Positions 27,676 to 36,544 of a stretch of DNA of 64,000 nt are shown here, piece after piece. Source of the stretch: Deltaproteobacteria bacterium. Its GTDB lineage: Bacteria > Desulfobacterota > DSM-4660 > Desulfatiglandales > HGW-15. The translations under genes and the position numbers were made by a program. Within the stretch, counting starts at the first letter, position 1. Every line of letters starts with the position of its first letter. The stretch lies in assembly GCA_016932235.1 (NCBI GenBank), contig JAFGDF010000235.1, positions 1-64,000 of the forward strand, in the 5' to 3' direction. A model generated the notes under the pieces. It was not told the DNA's origin and did no database searches. It saw only the letters and a program-made list of their open reading frames with translations.

Positions 27676-28722
27676 TTAATTGTACGCGTTGCTTTCGTAA
27701 GGATAGACCTCATTCATCTCATCAACTATCCTTTGTACTTTCTTGCCGAATTCCCCAAAGCTTTCCAGCTGTTTTTGCTTATAAGGCGCGACCTTTCTTT
27801 CCCAGCGATCTCTCTCGTCTTTCGGCAGGATATATACATCACAACCCATATCCCTGGCTTTCGTAATATCCTCCGCCTCCAGACGGTAATCGTTAAGATC
27901 ACATATCCATTCACCGGCTATGGTTGTTTCCTCCTGCAGTATTTGCTGGATGTCCTTCGGCATCTTCTTCCACACGTCCAGGTTAATTGAGAACCCGTTC
28001 CAACCGGCAATGCCGTAAAAAATCGTGACATACTTGCAGACCTCAAACAGGCCAAAATTCCTCGCTCCATGAAGTCCCTGGCAGGCGGCATCGATAACCT
28101 TCTTCTGCAAGGATTCATACAGATCAGTCCAAATGATCGTTACCGGAGCTCCGCCCAATTCCTTTATCAAGGCTGCGACCGGCGGGCTGATAGCGCCGGC
28201 TAGCAGGCCTTTCCAGTCCTCAAGCTTCTTCACTGGTTTTGTGGAATAAAGATGGATCCCTCCGGGATTATACAGGTTCAGCCCCTTAGCGTTAAATTTC
28301 TCCTGTAATATCTCATCATATAAGGGAAGCAAAAATTTAGCGGAAGCTGAAGCCCCCTGCGTAGTTTCAAAGAGAAAAGGAGTTTCTATGATTCCGAGCC
28401 TCGGATCAAGAAATGAATAAAGCGCCCAGGGGGCACAGGCCATCTCGACGGCCCCAATACGAACGGCATCAAAGTATTCCGGCAGTTTCGCCAGAGCCCC
28501 GCCCGCATGGATCTCCATTACATATTCTCCATTTGCTCGTTTATTGAATCTTTTCGCCATTTCATCATTAAAATAGGTGAGGGGGTAGTCACCGGGAGGA
28601 GAAGGAACAACACTTCTCAATAAAACGGGGTTTTTTGCATAAGCATTTTCGGTTACAGTGACTGATAAACCTGCAAACAACAAACATAGGATAATTACGG
28701 TGGCTGCTGATATTTGTTTCAT
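27676..28722 (-). CDS. TRAP transporter substrate-binding protein (DctP-like)
   Basis: This 348-residue periplasmic TRAP binding protein has a signal peptide (ATVIILCLLFAGLSVTV). The mature part shows GEYVMEIHAGGALAKLPEYF and the ligand-pocket stretch PVTIIWTDLYESLQKKVID, typical of DctP/DctP-like families. It lies downstream of the DctQ and DctM genes (30769-28889) and completes that set. It is closely related to the second binding protein at 34623-35672. Confidence 0.92.
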   Translation of the reverse strand: MKQISAATVIILCLLFAGLSVTVTENAYAKNPVLLRSVVPSPPGDYPLTYFNDEMAKRFNKRANGEYVMEIHAGGALAKLPEYFDAVRIGAVEMACAPWALYSFLDPRLGIIETPFLFETTQGASASAKFLLPLYDEILQEKFNAKGLNLYNPGGIHLYSTKPVKKLEDWKGLLAGAISPPVAALIKELGGAPVTIIWTDLYESLQKKVIDAACQGLHGARNFGLFEVCKYVTIFYGIAGWNGFSINLDVWKKMPKDIQQILQEETTIAGEWICDLNDYRLEAEDITKARDMGCDVYILPKDERDRWERKVAPYKQKQLESFGEFGKKVQRIVDEMNEVYPYESNAYN

Positions 28723-28837
28723 TTTATTACCTCCTTTTTATAAAATTGTTAATGTGCATGGGCAATGTCTCAAAGCCCGGTAAGGAAATAAATAATTTGC
28801 AAATATTTCCGTTCAACCGTAATATTCTTGCCACTAT

Positions 28838-28866
28838 GAGTCTGTCGGACTTTGTCCGGAAGTCTG
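28838..28866. repeat. TCGGAC-type hairpin repeat
   Basis: The stretch GTCTGTCGGACTTTGTCCGG and its flanks form an inverted repeat around TTT. It lies between the DctM and DctP genes. The same core recurs between genes at several other places in the window. Confidence 0.5.
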
Positions 28867-28888
28867 CTTGTCTGGTAATTATTTCTTA

Positions 28889-30187
28889 TCACCCGATCAT
28901 GAGCCTTGGTAGAAAAAGGACTATCTCAGGCAATAAAATGATAATCAGCAAAAAGATCAACAGGGCACCAAGATAGGGTAATACCCCCTTTAAGAGATCA
29001 ATGCTCGGGATATCGAAAAGGCCCTTTACTAGAAAGAAATTGATTCCCATTGGTGGCGTGATCAGGGACATCTCCATGTTAACCATGAATAAGACCGCAA
29101 ACCATATCGGATCATAACCCATGGATTTTACAAGGGGCGAAAAGATCGGTATCGTTATCATCATGATAGTCATCCCCTCGATAAAACAACCCAGGATCAG
29201 GAGGAGAATCATTATCATGATTATCACCATAATCGGATGCGCCCCTGCTACAGTCACCCAGTCCACCAGTTGCCGGGCCAACGTCTGGCTTCCCACTATA
29301 TATGAAAAAAAGCCCGCTCCAACGATGATAATAAGAATCTGAGCATTAATCTTGACGGTTTGTATCATGGATTCATAAATGGCCTTCCACCTGACTCCAT
29401 AAACCGACATCGCAACAATCAAAACAATAAAGGCGCCCACGCCTCCCGCTTCTGTAGCTGTTGCGATACCGAAAAAAATGGATCCCAGGATGGCGAAGAA
29501 TGTCAATACAACAGGCCATACCCTTTTTATCGATGAAATCCTTTTGGTCCAGCTGACCTCTCCAGCCGGAGGGCCAAGACTGGGATTCCGGGCGCATTTT
29601 ATGATTGGCACCAGAGACAGCATAATGGCAAGAAGGATACCCGGCAGGATTCCGGCTATGAGAAGGGGCCCGAGGGACAGGTTCATTAATCCGGCGATAA
29701 TAATAGCCGTCGCGCTTGGCGGGATCAAGGGACCGAGCACGCCGCCGCAGGTCAGGGCACCCATGCTCATTTTCCTGTCGTATTTATAACGCTTCAGTTC
29801 GGGCATGGATATAGGCCCTATGGCAAGAATAGTCGGAGCGCTCGCACCAAGGACCGCGGCCATACTTGCCTGACCTATGATAGTTGAAACGATAAGTGCG
29901 CCCGGAAGTCGGGACAGCCAGAGCCTTGCCGCCCTGAAAAGATCCTCCCCCATTTTGGTCTGGGATATAAGTGCGCCTATGAATGTAAAAAGAGGCAGGG
30001 GAGTCCATGCCGGATTAAATACGGTATGGAATGTCGTCCACCCGAGTTTTTCGAGTGCGATCTCGCCGTACGTAAAAAACCCCACGATCATCGAGCTGAA
30101 CCCGATAGCGTATGCAATAGGCAAGCCAGTGTTCAGCATAATAATCATAATACCGATACATACCAGTGCTGCTATTAAAGGATCCAT
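28889..30187 (-). CDS. TRAP transporter large permease (DctM-like)
   Basis: This 432-residue, strongly hydrophobic TRAP permease has the paired motifs CGGVLGPLIPPSATAIIIAG and ITPPMGINFFLVKGL. It starts 33 bases after the DctQ stop and is followed by DctP. With two DctP proteins nearby and no other permease in the island, it may serve both. Confidence 0.93.
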   Translation of the reverse strand: MDPLIAALVCIGIMIIMLNTGLPIAYAIGFSSMIVGFFTYGEIALEKLGWTTFHTVFNPAWTPLPLFTFIGALISQTKMGEDLFRAARLWLSRLPGALIVSTIIGQASMAAVLGASAPTILAIGPISMPELKRYKYDRKMSMGALTCGGVLGPLIPPSATAIIIAGLMNLSLGPLLIAGILPGILLAIMLSLVPIIKCARNPSLGPPAGEVSWTKRISSIKRVWPVVLTFFAILGSIFFGIATATEAGGVGAFIVLIVAMSVYGVRWKAIYESMIQTVKINAQILIIIVGAGFFSYIVGSQTLARQLVDWVTVAGAHPIMVIIMIMILLLILGCFIEGMTIMMITIPIFSPLVKSMGYDPIWFAVLFMVNMEMSLITPPMGINFFLVKGLFDIPSIDLLKGVLPYLGALLIFLLIIILLPEIVLFLPRLMIG

Positions 30188-30220
30188 GGCAACTCCAAAT
30201 CAGGCAAGGTTAATCTCAAG

Positions 30221-30769
30221 CTAAAATGGCAGAGAAGACTGCATTTTTTCTGCCCCTTTACCGCGATCAAAATAGGATATAATCCCGTGTAAGAGATTGC
30301 TTAAGATTGCTAATGTCAGCAATCCATAGCAGATAGGAATCATAATCTTGACCGGACCAAGGGGCTCTCCCCAGACCGACAGGCTTGTTTCGCCGATACT
30401 GAATGAATACATTGCCACTTCCCAGCCCTTCCATGTAAGAACAAGACCGTAAAAAAGTGCCAGAAAAGGACTTATAAAACTGTAGAGGAATTTGCGAACA
30501 CCTTCGGGGGCGAACTGGATGAATATCTCTGCCCTTATATGATCATTATCTCTTTCAACCGATGATACGGCGAAAAGGAAACCCCATAATAGGCAGATAG
30601 TGCCCAGTTCATAGGAGATTGGCTCGGGCCTGCGAAACAGATAGCGAGCGCCCACACCATAGACCGTGGTAAAGATCATAAAGATGGTGAGACAGCCGGC
30701 GATAACGACAAAAATATGGGTTAGCTTCTGAACTATAGAATCTAAGACATATAACGCTTTTCCAAACAT
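30221..30769 (-). CDS. TRAP transporter small permease (DctQ-like)
   Basis: This 182-residue membrane protein has four hydrophobic segments and a DctQ-type ISYELGTICLLWGFLFAVSS region. AGGAGG stands before the ATG. It is the first of the DctQ-DctM-DctP set, downstream of the OYE-type reductase gene. Confidence 0.9.
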   Translation of the reverse strand: MFGKALYVLDSIVQKLTHIFVVIAGCLTIFMIFTTVYGVGARYLFRRPEPISYELGTICLLWGFLFAVSSVERDNDHIRAEIFIQFAPEGVRKFLYSFISPFLALFYGLVLTWKGWEVAMYSFSIGETSLSVWGEPLGPVKIMIPICYGLLTLAILSNLLHGIISYFDRGKGAEKMQSSLPF

Positions 30770-30892
30770 CCGTGTATCCTCCTGTTAAGACACAAAACAT
30801 ATCTATTCAGTATTATACTAAGGCCAATTTGACCCCGGAAGATTTAAAAAAGGGTGAAACAGGTAATCTGCTTTATAATTTTAGTTAACCGT

Positions 30893-32845
30893 TTAGATGT
30901 TACAGCAACAGTTGTAAGCCGTATAATTGGCGTATTTGATGTTCTTGACCTCATCGGCATCACCTACGACATACACATCGGGAATCAGCTCGCCTAAGCT
31001 GCGGGCCAGGTTTTTATTGCTTTTCATACCAAGGGCATTCACGATATAATCGGCCTCAAGGGTTTGATATTTCCAATCTTTTCCTTCGATTAAAACACCC
31101 TTCTTATCGACTGAACGGATGATGTGATCACCGATTAGTTTGATGTTATTTTCTCTTAATTTTTTTAACAGAATATACCTGGTCAGGAAAGACATATCGC
31201 CTGCAAAATCTTCCTCCTTTATAACATCGACAATAGTTACCTCACATCCTTCCATTGCAAGAGCAATTGCCGATTCACAGCCACTCAGGCCTCCTCCGCA
31301 AACCACAACCTTGCCCGTTGGCTTTTTACGTCCCGAATCAACATCAAGAACATTAAATACATTGTCGTTTTCAATTCCCGGTATGGGAGGACAAGAAGGA
31401 GAAGAACCGACAGCAACCACTATAGCATCAGGATTTTCAGCCATGACCAATTCAGGTGTAGCTTCTTTGTCTAAACGTATGTCTGCGCCGCAATCCATGG
31501 TGGTGTTGATAAGCCATTCGGTGTACGTCCGCAGATCTTCCTTGTAAGGGATCTTGTTGATATCGTTGAGCTTGCCGCCCAGAATAGCCTTTTTCTCAAA
31601 GACCACCACGTCATGCCCTCTTTTAATCAGTGTCTGAGCCGCCTGACACCCGGCAACACCGCCACCGACAACCACCACTTTTTTCTTCTCATCAGCTTTA
31701 AATACCCTGGCATAATTTTGGTTTCGCCCAAGCGAAGGATTCACGGCACACTCTACATGGCCGGAAGGAGTCTCCACACAACCCCAGCACCGAAGACATG
31801 GCCTGACTTCCTCCGGTTTGCCCCGGTAGGACTTTTTAATCATATCCGGGTCGGCGAGGAGTCCCCTGGCAATCGCCACCATGTCAGCGCCACCTCCGGC
31901 AATAATTTCTTGAGCCATATCAACTGTCAGCCCACCCACAACACTCACAGGAATATGGATATCCGGACACTGTTTCACTGCTCTTGCCAGATGTACATTA
32001 TGTCCCCTTTTCTGGTAGTAAGAGGGCATACTGTAATGGTGATAGTCCGGATCCACAATCAATCCGGATGAAATCGTGACAAGATCAATATATTGCTGGG
32101 CCAGCTTCAAAAATTCAATGACATCATCGATCTTCATTCCGCCGGGTATATACTCATCGCCGCTAACCCGCATCTCAACAATAAAATCAGGTCTTACGGC
32201 ATTACGTACTTCCCGAAGCAGGGTCAGCGGGAACCGGCAGCGGTTTTCAAATGATCCGCCGTATATGTCTGAACGACGATTTGAGTAAGGTGAAAGAAAC
32301 TGCGAAATCAGATTACCATGGGCACCATGAATGAGCACGCCGTCAAAGGAGCAGTTACAGAGGCGGGATGAGCAATCCGCAAAACTCGCTATAACATTCT
32401 CTATATCCTTTTGATCCATTTCTTTGATATAACGGTATCTGCCGGATATAGGCAGGCTGGTTGGCGCAAACCCCCACTCGGCCCTGATGAGTCTCCCATC
32501 GACTCCCCTTCCGGCATGGACCAGTTCACATGAGAGCTTCGCTCCATGAATATGTGCGGCTTCAGATAAAAGCCTTAAGTTGGCCATTTTTGAATCATCC
32601 GTTACGTCCAGTTCATTTGGGAAATCCGGGGCTGTCACCCAATCGACCGGTGTAGCTCCCAGATGAATGAGAGCAACACCTGTGGCCGCCTGCGCTTCAA
32701 CAAAATCCACATATCGTTGCGTGGCCTCACCAAGAGAATTGGTAAAGTCACAGACCATGGGTGCAAACTCAATTCTGTTTTTCAGGGTTGTGCCCCCGAC
32801 CTTAAGCGGCGTGAAAACATGTTCGAAACTATTGAATGACTTCAT
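30893..32845 (-). CDS. OYE/2,4-dienoyl-CoA reductase-type flavoprotein, full length
   Basis: This 650-residue protein has three domains: an FMN TIM barrel (HAGRG at 110-114; LIHGAHGNLISQFLSPYSN at 171-189), a [4Fe-4S] motif (C350, C353, C356, C366) and FAD/NAD Rossmann folds (GGGVAG, 394-399). Family members use NAD(P)H to reduce C=C bonds of acids or acyl-CoAs. Two oddities: the cysteine spacing is C-x2-C-x2-C-x9-C where x3 and about x11 are usual, and the residue expected to be the proton-donor Tyr of E. coli FadH is Asn178. The C-terminus ends in an unusual CCC. It lies between DctQ and an FAD dehydrogenase gene. Confidence 0.9.
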   Translation of the reverse strand: MKSFNSFEHVFTPLKVGGTTLKNRIEFAPMVCDFTNSLGEATQRYVDFVEAQAATGVALIHLGATPVDWVTAPDFPNELDVTDDSKMANLRLLSEAAHIHGAKLSCELVHAGRGVDGRLIRAEWGFAPTSLPISGRYRYIKEMDQKDIENVIASFADCSSRLCNCSFDGVLIHGAHGNLISQFLSPYSNRRSDIYGGSFENRCRFPLTLLREVRNAVRPDFIVEMRVSGDEYIPGGMKIDDVIEFLKLAQQYIDLVTISSGLIVDPDYHHYSMPSYYQKRGHNVHLARAVKQCPDIHIPVSVVGGLTVDMAQEIIAGGGADMVAIARGLLADPDMIKKSYRGKPEEVRPCLRCWGCVETPSGHVECAVNPSLGRNQNYARVFKADEKKKVVVVGGGVAGCQAAQTLIKRGHDVVVFEKKAILGGKLNDINKIPYKEDLRTYTEWLINTTMDCGADIRLDKEATPELVMAENPDAIVVAVGSSPSCPPIPGIENDNVFNVLDVDSGRKKPTGKVVVCGGGLSGCESAIALAMEGCEVTIVDVIKEEDFAGDMSFLTRYILLKKLRENNIKLIGDHIIRSVDKKGVLIEGKDWKYQTLEADYIVNALGMKSNKNLARSLGELIPDVYVVGDADEVKNIKYANYTAYNCCCNI

Positions 32846-32941
32846 TTTTCCAAAAATCCTGTTATTTAATCTGGTAAGATTCTGATACGCAGAAACAGCT
32901 TCATCTTTTACCGCTCAATCGAAGCAAAGTTCGCCTTCTAT

Positions 32942-34393
32942 TCATTTACCCAGATATTCTAAAACATTTTTCCCTGCAATGACCCCCGAATTGAGAGCGA
33001 AGGCTGAGGAAAGGCCGGAAGACGGATTCATGCAATAGCTGTCCCCCCACATCCCGCTCGCGTCCATGCCACCCGCATAAAGCCCTTGAACAACATTTCC
33101 CTTTTTATCCACAACTTCCATTTTGTGGTTAATCTTGATCCCGCCCATGGATCCCAGAAAAACAGTCCTGGCCTTAACGGCATAAAACTTCGGGCCTTTG
33201 AGGGGCCTGAGATATTTAGGATTTTTAGCAAACAGATCATCATGACCTTTTTCACAAAACCTGTTGTATTCTTCAATAGTGGACTTCAGCGTATTCGGGT
33301 CCACTTTTATCTTTTCCGCCAGATCCTCTATGGAATCCGCCATAAAGACATCATCGCCGCCGATCTTTAATATGAAGTCAAGATCCTTTGCAAAATTTAC
33401 GGCGTGGGTCCCCGGGGGCACGTCAAATCCAACCCCGCGCGTGGTTCCATTCCTTATCACATCTTCCTTGATCGTATCATCAAATATGCTGTAAGTATGA
33501 CCCTCTTTAAATCTCGCGTTGGCATTGCCCACGGACGTATCAAAAAAAGCAATGCCTTCATCACAAAAGCGCTCCCCCTGCGGGTTTATCCAAAGATCCG
33601 GCTGTATGGCGACAAATTCAACATGATTCTTCATGGGATATTGCGGTCCGAATGGGGCGATGCGAAGCATTTCAAGGACACCAATTTCTCCCTTCTCAGC
33701 GCCGGCTTCCCAGGCCATCCGAATGCCGTCCCCCATTTTATCAACGTTACCGAGAGGGAATATATTGACTCCAAGGTCAAACCCGGCGTATTTTTTTATC
33801 CATTCCCTGTTGTTCGCATACCCCCCGCTTGCGATCATAACAGACTTGCACTTTATGTCCGTATCTGTCCCGTTTTCTTCCACGATGACGCCGGATACTG
33901 GGCCGCCTTCCCTTAGGACACTTTTTACCGGAACGCCCAATCTGAGGACAACTCCCAGTTCCTTGGCCTTTGTGGCAAGTTGTTTGATCACGGCCTCTCC
34001 TTTAACAACATGATAGGTCTGGGGAGCGCCGGGCATATTGATCGTTGCGTCTGTGAATTCAATTCCCAGGCTTTGCAGCCATCTGATACTACCGGCCGAC
34101 TCATCGACAATCGCCCTTACGAGGCGGGCATCGGCTCTCCAGTGGCTATATTCCATGATGTTTTTAAAAGCCTGATCCCTGGTATAGTCAATATATCTCT
34201 CCCTCTGCATATCGCTTTCCACTGCGAATATACCTTCGAAGAAATTGGAACTGCCACCCATTGATTGCTGCTTTTCAAACAGGATAACCTTCAAGCCGCC
34301 TTGCGCTGCTATTACCGCTGAAGCTAGGCCTGAGACGCCGGAACCTATTACTGCAAGATCCATCTTTATTTCCTCCGCACTCCCTCTCTTCAT
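32942..34393 (-). CDS. FAD-dependent dehydrogenase, fumarate-reductase type (paralogue 3)
   Basis: This 483-residue flavoprotein with IGSGVSGLASAVIAAQGG is nearest to paralogue 1: both share FFEGIFAVESDMQRERYIDY. The C-terminal segment reads GLYAGGMDASGMWGDSYC, then MNPSSGLSSAFALNSG. Starts at 34393 and 34363 both have GGAGG upstream. Its neighbours are an OYE-type reductase and a TRAP binding protein, which points to oxidation or reduction of an unsaturated acid taken up from outside. Confidence 0.85.
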   Translation of the reverse strand: MKRGSAEEIKMDLAVIGSGVSGLASAVIAAQGGLKVILFEKQQSMGGSSNFFEGIFAVESDMQRERYIDYTRDQAFKNIMEYSHWRADARLVRAIVDESAGSIRWLQSLGIEFTDATINMPGAPQTYHVVKGEAVIKQLATKAKELGVVLRLGVPVKSVLREGGPVSGVIVEENGTDTDIKCKSVMIASGGYANNREWIKKYAGFDLGVNIFPLGNVDKMGDGIRMAWEAGAEKGEIGVLEMLRIAPFGPQYPMKNHVEFVAIQPDLWINPQGERFCDEGIAFFDTSVGNANARFKEGHTYSIFDDTIKEDVIRNGTTRGVGFDVPPGTHAVNFAKDLDFILKIGGDDVFMADSIEDLAEKIKVDPNTLKSTIEEYNRFCEKGHDDLFAKNPKYLRPLKGPKFYAVKARTVFLGSMGGIKINHKMEVVDKKGNVVQGLYAGGMDASGMWGDSYCMNPSSGLSSAFALNSGVIAGKNVLEYLGK

Positions 34394-34416
34394 TTATAAC
34401 CTCCTCCTTTCGTCAC

Positions 34417-34451
34417 TAGCATCCTGGCGGACTTTAGCCGACAGGATGCTA
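34417..34451. repeat. TCGGAC-type hairpin repeat (variant)
   Basis: TAGCATCCTG...CAGGATGCTA arms with CGG / CCG near the centre form a nearly perfect stem. It lies just upstream of the FAD dehydrogenase gene. Confidence 0.5.
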
Positions 34452-34622
34452 CAAAGATTTAAAAAAAAACGCTTTTATTTCAAACCAGCCCGGCTTCACA
34501 AAAAATCCAGGCCCTATTGTTTCCCATGCATATGACCTGAATCTTGAACCGGGCTTCAGAACAAATCGATTCAATCCGGCTGGATCATTGGCCGGAGCAG
34601 GATTCAGGCGTTAACTATCACT

Positions 34623-35672
34623 TTAGAGTATCCCCTGATCGCTGTATGGAAAGCGTTCATTTACATCCTTTGCGATCTGTCTTATCTTCTGGCCAAGTTC
34701 GCCATTCTTGGACATCTCCGCTTCCATGAACGGTTCAAGCTTTTTGGCCCATATGGCCCTTTCTTCGGGGGACAAGTAATAAACGGTCGTTCCTTTTTTC
34801 TCGAAGATTTCCAGATCAGCCTTGGGAAGTTCATTGACCAGGACATTGGCCAGCCAATCTGCGCCGGCCTGTGTTTCTTCCACCAGGACCTGCTGAATTT
34901 CGGGCGGCATCTTCTTCCACACGTCAAGATTAATGGTATAACCGGCGACAGCAGGGATGCCAAAAAATGCCGTAAAATGCTTGCATATATCGTGCAGACC
35001 GAACACCAGACCTCCGTGGCTGCTCTGGGTTGCTCCGTCCACGATCTTCTTCTGCAGTGATTCATATAAATCGGTGAAAACGATAGTGACCGGGGCACCG
35101 CCCAAATCCTTAATTAACGTCGCCGTGAAAGGGCTTACAGCACCCACCAGGAGGCCCTTCCAGTCTTCCAGCTTTGTCACGGGTTTCTGGGAAAACAAAC
35201 CAAGTCCGCCTGAGGTCGTGATGCATATTCCCTTGGCGTTGAATTTTTCCTGGAGGACCTTGTCATACAGGGGCAACATTGGCTTACATGCCGCATGTGT
35301 TGACATATTGTTGGTAAAGAGAAAAGGGGTTTCCAGGAGCCCCATCCTTGGATCCAGAAAGGAGAACGTACCCCAGTTTGAAAACGCCATTTCCACCACA
35401 CCGATTCTGACTGCGTCAAAGTATTCGGGAAGTTTAGCAAGCGCTCCGCCGGCATAAACCTCAATCACATACTCGCCTTTGGCCCTGTCATTAAACCGCT
35501 TTGCCATCTCTTGAACCATGTGGGTAATGGGAAAGTCTCCTTCAGGCTGAGGTAACACACACCTGATGAGCACTGGTTTTTTTGCTTCAACCGGTTGTGT
35601 TTCCAGAATCAATCCGCAGGCAAAAAGAAAAACTACAAATAAAGTGGAAATTAAGACATGTTTTTTAGCCAT
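34623..35672 (-). CDS. TRAP transporter substrate-binding protein (second DctP-like)
   Basis: This 349-residue periplasmic binding protein has a signal peptide (LISTLFVVFLFACGLIL). It shares YAGGALAKLPEYFDAVRIG and PVTIVFTDLYESLQKKIVD with the DctP at 27676. There is no DctQ/DctM pair next to it, so it probably uses the permease at 28889-30769. It lies downstream of the TetR gene. Confidence 0.91.
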   Translation of the reverse strand: MAKKHVLISTLFVVFLFACGLILETQPVEAKKPVLIRCVLPQPEGDFPITHMVQEMAKRFNDRAKGEYVIEVYAGGALAKLPEYFDAVRIGVVEMAFSNWGTFSFLDPRMGLLETPFLFTNNMSTHAACKPMLPLYDKVLQEKFNAKGICITTSGGLGLFSQKPVTKLEDWKGLLVGAVSPFTATLIKDLGGAPVTIVFTDLYESLQKKIVDGATQSSHGGLVFGLHDICKHFTAFFGIPAVAGYTINLDVWKKMPPEIQQVLVEETQAGADWLANVLVNELPKADLEIFEKKGTTVYYLSPEERAIWAKKLEPFMEAEMSKNGELGQKIRQIAKDVNERFPYSDQGIL

Positions 35673-35847
35673 AATCTTTCTCCTTCTCTAATAAAGTTTT
35701 TTGTCTTGAACAGATAAATTCCCCCTCTTTTGATAAACCGGCTAAAAAAATCTGCTTTATTCCTCAATCCGTAAAAGATCAGGAATAATATATCGTCACC
35801 ATACTCCTGAAATTGAAGGTCAATAAAAAATAAACAAGATATCTTCA

Positions 35848-35878
35848 GCAGACTGTCGGATCAAATCCGGCAGTCTGC
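35848..35878. repeat. TCGGAC-type hairpin repeat (variant)
   Basis: GCAGACTGTCGGATC...ATCCGGCAGTCTGC is a 14-base stem with one mismatch. It lies directly downstream of the TetR gene end, before the DctP gene. Confidence 0.5.
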
Positions 35879-35891
35879 AAGGTATCACAGA

Positions 35892-36488
35892 TTATACGAC
35901 TTTTTCTTCATATCCTCCTGAAAGTATCGTCATTAAATAATCAACAAGTTTTTCAGGTTTGATCTGTTTCTTCGGTGAATACCACATCACCAGCCAATTG
36001 CATGCCCCCAATATTAAGTAAACGGCTACCTTGGGATCGATATCCTTGAAAATGCCTTCTTTAACACCTTTCTTATATATTCCGATTATTTTATCCGTAT
36101 AACTTCGCCTGCGATTCCTGATCTCTCTCCTCAGTTTTTCGGGCATTTCCATCTCGTCAAAATAATAGATTTTATGAAGATCAATATCACTGGCCAGATT
36201 ATGTGTATGCGCTACCAGTATCTTCCTGAACTTTTCCTTTGTAGGGATATCCGCCATCAGGATCTTGTCAAAACGTTCACCAGCTTTATTGAATCCTGTC
36301 GCATGCAGTTCAGATAATATATCCATTTTGCTTTTATAATAATAGTATAATGACGGCCGAGACACGCCAAATGATCCAGTCAAATCCCGCAGGGTGGTTC
36401 CCCTGTATCCTTTCGAACTAAAAAGGCGTTTCGCTTCTGATAATATGGACTCTCTTGAAAGTTTTTTGGTTTTTTGCTTTCCGGTCAT
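35892..36488 (-). CDS. TetR-family transcriptional regulator
   Basis: This 198-residue regulator has an N-terminal TetR helix-turn-helix (ILSEAKRLFSSKGYRGTTLR then LTGSFGVSRPSLYYYYKSK) and a helical ligand-binding C-terminal part. GGGAGATTGGG precedes the ATG. It is the only dedicated regulator inside the leftward catabolic block, 56 bases after the double CoA-transferase. Relatives that bind acyl-CoAs control fatty-acid and aromatic degradation. It is the natural candidate to bind the three identical inverted repeats at 20232, 43775 and 47825, but none of these lies directly before its own gene. Confidence 0.92.
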   Translation of the reverse strand: MTGKQKTKKLSRESILSEAKRLFSSKGYRGTTLRDLTGSFGVSRPSLYYYYKSKMDILSELHATGFNKAGERFDKILMADIPTKEKFRKILVAHTHNLASDIDLHKIYYFDEMEMPEKLRREIRNRRRSYTDKIIGIYKKGVKEGIFKDIDPKVAVYLILGACNWLVMWYSPKKQIKPEKLVDYLMTILSGGYEEKVV

Positions 36489-36544
36489 ATTCCCAATCTC
36501 CCAATTCAGCTGAGCATGTTTTTAACGCTTCCTGTAATACAGAA

